Shown one piece after another: positions 33,394-43,700 of a DNA stretch of 64,000 nt. Made by a program: the position numbers and the translations under genes. The DNA comes from Sphaerolaimus hirsutus (Eukaryota > Nematoda > Chromadorea > Monhysterida > Sphaerolaimidae). Location of the stretch: contig OZ038455.1 of the NCBI GenBank assembly GCA_964036195.1, forward strand, positions 6,589,855-6,653,854, read 5' to 3'. Numbering within the stretch: the stretch's first letter is position 1; each line of letters begins with the position of its first letter. Below the pieces are notes generated by a model, which worked only from the letters and a program-made list of their open reading frames with translations, made no database searches and was not told the origin of the DNA.

Positions 33394-33804
33394 CCGTATT
33401 ACCTCGAATTAACCCCCCCCCCCCCTTGAATTAACCCCCCCCCCCCCCCCTCGAAATACCCCCCTAAATTTCGGTTGAGGAAATAATAAACCCCCCCTCG
33501 AAATACCCCCCCTAAAACTGAGTGTAACGTGAACGTACATGACAAATACCGCAGTTTGTGATCTGTACAATGCAGAACACGCGTTGAAACTGATGATTAA
33601 GTGACGTTAGGGAACGGTTTTTGTGTATATATAGTTATATATGCCTATAAACACATATGTAAATGTTTGATTTTTCTACGTCTGCGTATGGGGAATTTCC
33701 GAAAATTTCTGACGAAAAAATAGACCCCCCCTTGAATAAACCCCCCCCTCGAATTATCCCCCCCCCCTCAAATTTTGCTGGCGAGGTATTTCGAGGTAAT
33801 ACGG
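33394..33804. mobile_element. TA-flanked MITE, CCGTATT family
   Basis: CCGTATTACCTCGAATTAAC to TTTCGAGGTAATACGG, TA on both sides, with long C runs at 33414 and 33437. Confidence 0.7.
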
Positions 33805-34103
33805 TAGTATTTATGGTGTGATGAAAATAACCCCCGGGTCTGTTATTCAAGTTAATACGGTAACTATTTGTATTCGTACTTTCTCTACCTAGGTTACGCA
33901 TATTAAAAGTGATTTTAATGCGCTAATTTAAAGGGTTTTTTTCAAGTGAGTGAGTTCTTCGAGCAAATCTGGTAACTCAATTCAGGTTTTTCAATCAAAA
34001 TGACATCAAAGCATATAATCTACTCCCGAAAAAATATAGGTAGGTAAATATCCATAAAAGTATTTTGCTAGCACTTGCTGTTGTTCTTGATCAATAAAAG
34101 ATA

Positions 34104-34419
34104 CCGTATTTACTCGAATAATCCCCCTTATTGAATAATTCCCTCCTTGACTAATTCTCCTCTGTTAGACGAGTGAGAGAAAATTATTTCCCCTCGAATA
34201 ATTCCCCCCTTAAAGCCATATGATCAATTTTTTATGTACAACTCAACAACAATGTTATTGTGTTTATAAAGAATACTTTGTGGAATGACTTGATAGAAAC
34301 ATGCTTAAAAAAAGTTTACGAAAAGTTTATGATTCCACCCCATGAATAATCCCCCCCCCCCTCCTCGAATAGTCCCCCCTCAAAAAGTCTGGCGATGGGA
34401 TTTATTCGAGTAAATACGG
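34104..34419. mobile_element. TA-flanked MITE, CTCGAATAATCC subtype
   Basis: CCGTATTTACTCGAATAATC to ATTCGAGTAAATACGG, TA on both sides. Confidence 0.7.
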
Positions 34420-34719
34420 TATTTTATCGGGTATATATCAAGCAATTTCGATTGGCGTAAGGCGCCCGACAAGTGCGCCTGGGGTTTTAATTTAATGTGG
34501 CCGCTGGAGTAACCGTAATATATGTATTTAGGCAAATATTTGGGTAAAAAACTTTAATTTTCAGCAAAGGTTTTTTCCAAATAAATACTTTCAGACCACG
34601 TATTTACGACGAATGTTTTTTGCACCATGATAAATTCCATGTTCATTAACTTTGATATCTATTTATGTGTAGCTAAATGCAGTTCAAACTTTTGGTATTA
34701 CCTAATTACCTATGTAGAT

Positions 34720-35629
34720 TAGTGATGGAAAAGCGCCAGAAAAAATGGCGCCAGGCGCCAAGGGCGCCATGGCGCCATTCGGAAAGTGGGCGCCAAGCGC
34801 CAAGGGCGCCACAGAAAAAGGGCGCCAGGCGCCAAGGGCGCCATGGCGCCATTCAGAACGTGGGCGCCAGGCGCCAGGGGCGCCACGGAAAGAGGGCGCC
34901 AAGCGCCAAGGGCGCCATGGCGCCATTTGGAAAATAGGGCGCCAGGCGCCAAGGGCGCCAGGATAAAAAAGTGCCTACAACACCATGCGTGTGCGAAAAA
35001 TGTTTCTACGGCACCATTGTACGCGCATTCACTTCTTTATTCGCGTTCTCCAGGATGTAATGAACAAAAACAAAGCTAGCAGCAAAATTTTTTTGAATAA
35101 AATCCACATGACGACAAATTCAAACGCAATGGAAATTGTCATTTGACAACAATCCATTCATTACAAATAGACCTTTCCAAACAATCTTTCCTAATTGCAA
35201 CGATTTAAATCCGTTTATTTCTGATTTTGCAAGTTAGACGGTCCATCATTCTTGTCTTTTGATCCGTCAGACAGATCTGGTGAACCGTTGAAACGAAAGA
35301 TTTCCACCCACTCACACCATACCGTCCATTTTTCTGGCGCATTTAGATCATCCACGGATGCGTTTTTCATTTTTTTTTCGTTTACACAGCACTCACCATG
35401 AAACCCTGCTGGCGCCTTTTTGGCGCCCTTCTAAAGCAGGGCGCCAGGCGCCAAGGGCGCCACGGAAAAAGGGCGCCAAGCGCCAAGGGCGCCATGGCGT
35501 TTTTCAGAATGTGGGCGCCAGGCGCCAAGGGCGCCACAGAAAAAGGGCGCCAAGCGCCAATGGCGCCATGGCGCGGCGCCCTTTGGTGCCCTCAAATGGC
35601 GCCAGCGCCATGGCGCCATTCCATCACTA
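34720..35629. mobile_element. hAT-type MITE with GGCGCC arrays
   Basis: Ends TAGTGATGGAA and TTCCATCACTA, flanked by a perfect 8-bp duplication ATGTAGAT (34712-34719 and 35630-35637). Both arms have dense GGCGCCAAGGGCGCCA units; the middle 400 bp is AT-rich. The Arg/Ala/Pro-rich open frames here are repeat artefacts. Confidence 0.85.
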
Positions 35630-36064
35630 ATGTAGATTCAGACTTCATGTGACATCAACAGATTTACTTAAATACTTTGTTTCGCATCTAAGCACAATTA
35701 CTATTCATTATTCACTGTTTTAGAATTTTTTATTTTGAAACTAGCGGGTTTACTTTTACTGTGCTCTGATTTTTCTTCGCGTTTAGAACGTTTTCCTGCA
35801 TTTGTACGTGTTTCTAAATAAATATTGAACCACAGCAACAGCTTTTATGTATTTTTTTCTTTCGAAGGGTTGATTTTAGCCTTGGAATAAATACGGTAAC
35901 TAAATTTTCAAAGGATAAAAAATAATGGTGACATTTGCATTTATGAAATGCTCGATTTGTGGTAAATTACACCCATGGGACTATTTCCCCCTGGAGGAGG
36001 TTTGGGAAGTTTACGCCAAAGGAAGTTTACCACCCGTTCCTCCAATTTATGAGGTAACAATCTA

Positions 36065-36508
36065 TTGTATTACCTCGAATTACCCCCCCCCCCCTTGAAG
36101 TACCCCCTCGAATTATCCCCCCTTGAATTAACCCCCCCCCCCTCGAATTAACACCTTCAAAGTGGGCGGGGGAAATAAAAAAACCCTTCGGAATAATGTA
36201 CGTCATGTACATAATAAATACGTCATGTATGCAATGTACATGATGCATATTACTGCTAATTTGCATTGCAGCTACACATAGACTAGTTTGTGTAGTCATC
36301 TACGTTTTTATGTTCAATCATATCCTGTTTGGACACATTTAATAACTGTTTTTGGTACGCAAATGCCTACTATTTATTACGATCCTTACGAAAATTTCTG
36401 ACGAAATAATAATAAAAAACCCTCGCATAACCCCCCTCGAATTAACCTCCCTCAAATATTGCTGGCGAAATAATAAACCCCCATGGGGGTATTTCGAGGT
36501 AATACGTT
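36065..36508. mobile_element. TA-flanked MITE, CCGTATT family, mutated ends
   Basis: TGTATTACCTCGAATTACCC to ATTTCGAGGTAATACGTTA, with the shared ATGTACATGA core at about 36235. Confidence 0.6.
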
Positions 36509-36549
36509 ATCTGTAAATCTAAGTATCTACAAGTTGAGTCTACATCACT

Positions 36550-36716
36550 TGCCAGTGCCAAGCCCTGTAAAGTGTCAAGTCAAGCGTCAAATGTCATATA
36601 AAATCTCATCCAAATTAGTCAATTGTCATGCAAAGTGTCAAATTTCAGTGATAATATCTTTTTTGTTTTGATTGACATTTTACACGACAGGGACACTTTA
36701 TAGGGACTCGCCCCCA
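36550..36716. mobile_element. CAGTCCC-family foldback, intergenic
   Basis: GCCAGTGCCAAGCCCTGTAA at the left and AGGGACTCGCCCCCAGG at the right. A fragment of the TATC-array hAT element (CAGGGGTCTCCAGG) follows directly. Confidence 0.5.
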
Positions 36717-37310
36717 GGGGTCTCCAGGATTTTGACCCTCGTGGGGTTTATATATAGTAAATCGCCCCTCTGACGGGATAGATAGCTGAAAAAAATTTGG
36801 AGAGTTTGAGGGGGGTTCACAGGGGTCAATATATGGACTTTTTCATGGTGTAGAGGTTAGTGTAGAAATGGCGGAAGCCGCTAAAAAAATATGGTACAAA
36901 TAGATACAAATGCCAGCACAGATGCAAAAAAGGCAAATAGACTACGGGGTGTAATTTGACAATTCCCAGAATACATATGATACACAGATGTGCTAATCAA
37001 AAAAAAATATAAATAATCAGAATAGATAAAATAACACCAAATCATTTGGAAATATGTCGTACAAAATTATTGGAAAAAAATCAACAGAATTGATACATGG
37101 TAGCGTATCACCCGTATGCTTTCGGACTGAACAAAAAATACTGAATAAAAACGAAATTTACCCACATCGTAAGCACCAAACCCACAGTCACTTTGCAAAA
37201 AAAAACAATTAAAAAAATCTCTCCAACCCTCAATATCAAGTTCACAATTTTGGGGGCAGTTTCTCAATCAGATCACGCTTCCACGCACGTAAATGGAATT
37301 CATGCTCAAC
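36717..37310. other. 3' flank of the minus-strand gene
   Basis: AT-rich with GATAGATAG fragments near 36780. No exon could be fitted to either strand; a Cys-containing minus frame at 37140-37270 lacks good splice signals. Confidence 0.4.
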
Positions 37311-37594
37311 GGCCCTACACACAACAGTTGACAACGTTACCGAATGTCAACTGGTTCCGATCCCAATTCAAAGCTTGCTGACGAGCTGATGAATGACGTT
37401 ATAATGTAAAAGTGTTGAATCATGTTGCAAATTCCGCTGTAGTGTTAGTAAAAATGTTGCGGATGTACAATGTAAAAGGCCAGCTTCAATGTGTATACAA
37501 TAATGCGTAAACAGTGTCACTCGTCAGCAAGCTTTGAATTGGGATCGGAACCAGTTGACATTTGGTGTCATTGTCAACTAGTGCGTGCAGGGCC
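37311..37594. mobile_element. Foldback MITE, CACACTAG family (ACTAGTTGAC subtype)
   Basis: GGCCCTACACACAACAGTTG at the left and CAACTAGTGCGTGCAGGGCC at the right, long inverted arms. It lies 25 bp past the stop codon of the minus-strand gene, so probably in its 3' UTR. Confidence 0.75.
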
Positions 37595-37618
37595 AACGTA
37601 AATCAGTCACAAATCATC

Positions 37619-37792
37619 TCATCTCAACCCAGCCATCGCGCAAATAATTAGCCAAGTGACCAATAGAATATTAATTGGCAGACCACAATTAATTGTAGCG
37701 GCTGTAGATGTCTTACTGACATACGAGAGGTCGTGTGTAAATATCTGCCTTGTACCCGTGCTACTTCCCTTTGCTAGCAGGGTGTCTGATTC
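37619..37792 (-). CDS. Terminal exon of the Cys-rich surface protein: hydrophobic tail
   Basis: Starts after ATAACCGCAG in phase 0 and runs 57 codons to TGA. It ends with CGLPINILLVTWLIICAMAG then Leu-Arg-stop. A Ser/Thr/Ala-rich stretch before the hydrophobic segment offers possible GPI attachment sites. The exon is supported by phase, the open frame and a sensible C-terminus, not by family similarity. Confidence 0.6.
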   Translation of the reverse strand, partial: ESDTLLAKGSSTGTRQIFTHDLSYVSKTSTAATINCGLPINILLVTWLIICAMAGLR

Positions 37793-40700
37793 CTGCGGTT
37801 ATGGTATACGGTATATAAATCTGAATCTACCGTAATCCTCGATCAGTTACCCTCTTTTAACCCCCCCCCCCCCATCGAATGGAGCCTCTATTTCTGATTA
37901 TGATGATTTCTAGAAAATTTACTGCCTCTATAAACTCTCAAAAGAAATGTATTTTATTGCTCATTTCACATCTTTAATTCTCATTTTACTTCTCATTTTA
38001 CATCTTTAATTCTCATTTTACTTCTCATTTTACATCTTTAATTCTCATTTTGCTACTCATTTCACATCTTTAATTCTCATTTTGCTACTCATTTCACATC
38101 TTTAATTCTCATTTTACTACTCATTTCACGCCTCACTTCTCACTTTACTTCTCAGTTCTCACTTCTAAAATGTTTGTTTTTAAAATTTCTCCACTTGCGA
38201 AATTGACCCCTGCCCAGTTTACCCAACACTGTCTAAATTCAATTTGGACATATTTCATTTCCAAAAAAACCCAACCACAAGCGTATCCAAAAAAGTATCC
38301 AAAAACGCCAAGCCCCGCCCACCTGATAGGTATCCCCAGTGGGTTTAACCCTGCCCACGAAGCTACCCCTTCTATCGCTGGGACCCACTCTGGGATTACC
38401 CATTCTCTCAATCCTCGACCCGTACCCATTGGTGGGTCTCAGCGCCGAACGTAGTGTGGATATGCGCTCGCCCGTGAGCTGTTTTTTTGCAGGGGGGGGG
38501 GGGCGATTATTTGAGGTTTGAGAGTTTTGGGTTGATTTTGATGACTGGAATTTGTTGAAGCGTTGAAAGTGTGTGATGAATATTTTAGATTTCATATTTA
38601 ATTGTGATGATAAGGTTCTGGTTTTTACCTGAGGTTATAGATCTGAAAGTTATAGATCTGAGGCCAGGTCCGCAAGTGGAAAAGTGAGCAGTTAAATGGC
38701 AAAAGCGAAGAGAAATGGCCAAGGCGAAGTGAATTGAGAAGTAAAATGGCAAAAGCGAAGAGAAATTAGTTTTCATTTTTTTACATCACTTTTGCCAATT
38801 TACTTGCCATTTCACTTCACTTTTGCCATTTTACTTCTCACTTCTCCACTTACGGAACTGGCACCTGTGGGTCGGTCATCATCAGCTTTACCCCCCATAT
38901 GTCAGCTTCGAAATGACTGTGTCAAATAGGTACATTAAATTGAAAATGTAAAAATGTAAATCCCAAAATTTACACTTCCAAACACACTATTTCATCACCC
39001 TTTTTGCAACAAAGAACTTTCCCCACAACCAAAAAGCTTCATTTTTATCACCTGAAAGTAATAGTTGCACATATGACTGGAGCAAATGCAGTGTTTCCTC
39101 AGGGGTTTTCCAGACTGGGCGTATTCCGTGTAACAGCCGGAGACCACTTTCGATGGATTGTCTACGAAGCCGCAGCCGGCCTGCAAATTTTGTAAGTGTG
39201 GCTCTGGCAGAGTGGTTGAAAGTACCGAACTTTTTCAAAAGTAAACGTAAACGTAAAGTATTTAATTTCTACTCACACGTGCGTACAGAAAACGTAAAGT
39301 ATTTATTTTTTACTTTTACTTATGAGTAAACGTGAGTAAATTACTTTTGTCCCCGGAAAACGTAAAAGTGGGTATTTTTGAGAAATTTTGCCTCAATTTT
39401 TGCTCAAAATCACTACTTTTTGAACCTTCTCACCATCAAATTCACTAGTTAATGTGTTTTTGCCTATTTTTATGCTATTTAGGATATTTTGTCCATATTT
39501 TGAGGTTTTCTCTCCCTTTGGTTCCTTTAGGCCTTGAAAAAGCCTATTAAAAAACCTGTTTGAAATACGTTTTCTGTACTCGTGTACTTTCAAAAAGTAC
39601 GCGAGTGAGTGAGTACCAGTATTTTTTACGGGAGAACACGTAAACGTATTTACGCAGTACTCGAGTATCCGTATTTGTCGAGTAAACGTAAAAACGTTTT
39701 AACAACTGTGGGCTTTGGGTTCAGATTATAGATTGTGGTTGGCGTTCCAAAAAACTCTGGAGATTTTTATTTTTTAATATAAAAAATCTTATGTTTATAT
39801 ACCGTATTTGCTTGAGTAGTTCCCCCTTGAATAATTCCCCTGTAACACGAGTGAGAAAAAATTCCCCCTTGAATAATTCCACCGTTATGAGATTCGATCA
39901 AATTGTTGTGCATATTTATAAAAAAATGACACTATTTGTGTTAATAGAACATACCTATTTCTTGAAATGACTTGAGAGAAATATGCTTGAAAATTCTGAC
40001 GAAATAATCATTCCTTTCCTTGAATAATTCCTCCTTGAATAGTCCCCCTGCAAAAACTCTGATGAAAGAATAATTCCCCAGGGGAATTATTCAAGCAAAT
40101 ACGGTATACATATTTTCTTCAGTTTTTTTTCAAAGAAGATTTGATTATATTTATTTTAAAAGAAAATGCAAACATCTCTGTTGGAGCGTTCATTCTGATG
40201 CACTAATTATCCCCTCGAATCAACCACCTCAAAATTTTTGCCGGCGAAATAAGGAACCCCCGAAAATAAAATAATCATTTTTTTGCTCACCTGCAAATCA
40301 TAGAGCGCTTTCTGCCGCACCACATACTTCCCACCATAATTTTCCAACAATGGCGCCGGAGTTCTCAAATCTTGCGGGGGTCCAATTAAATGCGAATAAT
40401 CATATTCATACGATTCACTCAATTGCTCATAATAATCCACATCATAGAAACTCATATCTTCAATTGGCAGCGTGTCCTCAGGCAAATATGTGAGAACCAT
40501 TTCCACAGTTGTCAGCGTTATAAAGCAGAAATGGCCCTCGCACATTGTGGAACTGTTGAACACTGTTTCGTTGAAGCCATGTTTGCTTTTGGCACTCAAA
40601 CTGTAGCAGAAGTTTGTGGGTGATTTTGAATATTTCAAGTATTTTTCATCGTAATCATCTATTCTGTCCCTGCGATTGCAGACGCCTGCTTTTGTGCATG

Positions 40701-43700
40701 TGCAGCCGTATGTTTCCGCGCGATGGCCGCCCATATATCTGTGTTTTGGGGGTGTTTTTTTGCAGAATTGTTAATATTAATTCACTTTTTTCAAAGGAAT
40801 CGTGAAAGTAAAGTATGTTATTTTTACTCACTCCTGAGTACAGAAAACGTAAAGTAATTTTTGTACTTTTACACTGTGTAAAAGTGAGTATTTTCTGTGC
40901 AATAATTTATAGTGCAATTTGTCGGCCCTTAATTTGTCGCTTCAGCTCCTATTTATCGTTGTGCTGTAAAATCGACTTTATGGTTTTTTTGAAGGGTTGA
41001 GTTTAAGTCTTTGCTTGCACGGGGTTTCGCATTCCGATCGAAGTTTAATCAAATTATCTGAAATGTTTCAATCCGTCAGGTCTCCCTGCCACCATCACAA
41101 AAAGACCAAATCCTCAAACAACCCCCCACCCCCCCCCACAAAAAGTGACCCACCTGACACAAGTGGTACCCCCTTGCACAACCTCATTCACACCAGTCCT
41201 CAGAAAAGACCACAATCTCGGTCTACCAGCGCCGCAGGCCTGTTCATCGCTACCGTAATCCAACAAACAGTAATTACCCCTGCATCTATTCACGCACACC
41301 GGTGATGAAGTCGTGTTCTCTGATGAGGGGGTGTAGCAAATGTCACCACTCAGCGCGTTGCAACTGTGGATTTTGGGGGTGGGGGGTATAGGGGGGTCCT
41401 ATTGAGGGGTGCCGGTTTATTTGGACGGTTGCCAAGAGAAGGGCTCACTTGCAACACTCCACGAAGGGAAGGGGTGATGTTTCCCAGCCTTTTGTCGAAG
41501 TGGCTGTGTTGCACTCGTTGCCTGTAATTGTGGGCATTGTGGTTGGAGAATTGTGATATGTGGATTGAGCGCAGTTTTTAATTTGGAGCAACATTATTTT
41601 GGTCGCCGATTTCAGTTTACAACTCTAGGGATCAAACAGGATCGACTTTTCGGGATCGGTTTTTTGTTGAATTTTTGGGATCACGATTGGGGTCTCGGCC
41701 CTCGGGATCGGGATTGCCATTACAAATTTTCGGGGTCGAGATTGTAGCCTCGGGATTCGTATTATGGGGAATCGGGATCCCGTCACAATCCCCATTCAAA
41801 ACTCCCTCAATCCTTTCAAAATTCAAATCAAACCCCCCAAAACCCGCACCTATCACCCAAACCAACCTTCGCAAAAGCACTCTATAGTTTTGCCACTCCC
41901 CGCATACTGGCAACCCGTCTCCCCCAGGGGGGCCTCATTGGCGCACCCCTTTTGAATGGCGGCTATTTTTTCATCTTGCCATAATTCCACCCTGGCGAAA
42001 CAGTATTCCCCTTCGCAGGTGTCGCCCGAATTACAGTCGCAGTGGGTTCTGGGAGGTGGGGATTGTTTTCTTTCTTTTGTTATGTACCGTATTTCTTCTA
42101 ATAAAAGAGCGCCGTTCTATTTTTTCGTCAACTTTTTACCTGCGGTTCAATTGGGGGTATGCCATTCTATTAGAAGAAATACGGTAGTGGGAAATTTATT
42201 GTGAAGAAAGTTGATAATTCAAAAGATTTGCTGCGGTTTTACAGGTTCTCAATTTTCACTGAAATTCTGATGGTATAAAAAATACCCAGAAATTCCCAAA
42301 AATAAGAAATGTTGAAGAGCATTCGGCTGCAAAAGATTTACCTATATTCCACCGATAGGACGGTTTACATCCACACATACTTATGTCTTAAGCAACCCCA
42401 TACATATGGACACAAAAAATTACAAAACACGTTTTTTGCGCCTGAAACCTATTTTTCTTTCTTTGGAACAATTTTGATTTATGAACGATGACGTCAGGAT
42501 CAGGGTTGGTTTTATAAAAATTCATTTTAGTAAAATTGTATAAAAATTGTATAAAAATTTTATTTTATTTTAATTTGATTCCTGTTTCATTTTATTTTAT
42601 TTTATTTTATTCCCAAAAGTCATTAATAAAATAAAATGACACCATTTTACAAAAATTGTACAAAAATTGTACAAAAAATCAGAATCATGCATGCAAGGCC
42701 AGAAAAATGTTATAATGAGACCTATACGTGAAAAACCTGTGACAAATTTTCCCCTTACTTTTCAAAAATTGCATGCAGTAGGTATTGTTAGCTGGCTGCA
42801 AGTGTCAAGTTACAATTATTGATAAAAATGGTTTGCATTTTTTATAGAAAGACTACTGGGGTGTGCTGGGCACATTTGTGAAATGTCATGCAAAGTGTCA
42901 ATGTCATGACAAATGTAAAGTAAAGTGTCAATTGTCATGCAAAATGTCAAGCGTCATGTCAATTTTCTAGCAAAGTGACAATTGTCATTACAAATGCCAT
43001 GCAATGTGTAAATTGTGTATCCAAATCTTGTGTTTTTGCATCCATGGTATGTTTTGTATCCAAATCTTATGTTTTGTATCCAAATGTTCACATAAGATTA
43101 GGATTCAACAACAACATAACTTGGATACAAAACACAAGATTAGCAAATAAAACATAAGATTTGGATACAATTTGCTTGACAATTGATACTTTAATTTTTA
43201 TATGCCATGACCATTTACGCTTTACTTTACATTTGTCATGACAATTGACACTTTGCATGACATTCTACATGAGATTTGACACTTTACAAAGCTTGGGACT
43301 GCCCCCAGATCAATGAATAAACAGGTAGAAACTCAAGGAATGAGATAAAATTTTACAAAAAATACGATTTTTTATACAATTTTACAAAAATATGAATTTT
43401 TATACAATTTTACAAAAATTTTACAAAAATTCGAATTTTTATACAATTTTTATTTTTATTCTTAAATTTTCCATTTTCTTTTATTTTATTTATTTTTTCT
43501 TAAGTTTTCCATTTTATTTTTATTTTATTTATTTTTTTCTGAGATTTTGCCAACCCTGGTCAGGATGGGGTGTTGCTTTCAGAAAAATGTACATCATGCG
43601 GTTCGCTGAGTATACCATATTTCCTCGAAATACCCCCCCCGCCCTCAAAATGGATACTATGAAATAATTACCCACCCCCTCGAAACCCCCCCCCCCCCCA

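Noticed and set aside
34677..35652. Overlapping Arg/Ala/Pro-rich open frames
   Set aside because: GGCGCC arrays without stops in several phases; the 8-bp duplication shows this is a mobile element.
37140..37270. Cys-containing minus-strand frame as an extra exon of the surface protein
   Set aside because: Lies beyond a good stop codon in the preceding exon and lacks a convincing acceptor and donor.
41620..41812. Possible further TAGGGATCAAACAGGA element with GGGATCGGG motifs
   Set aside because: Only one end is convincing, and I could find no matching right end or target duplication, so it is not listed as an element.
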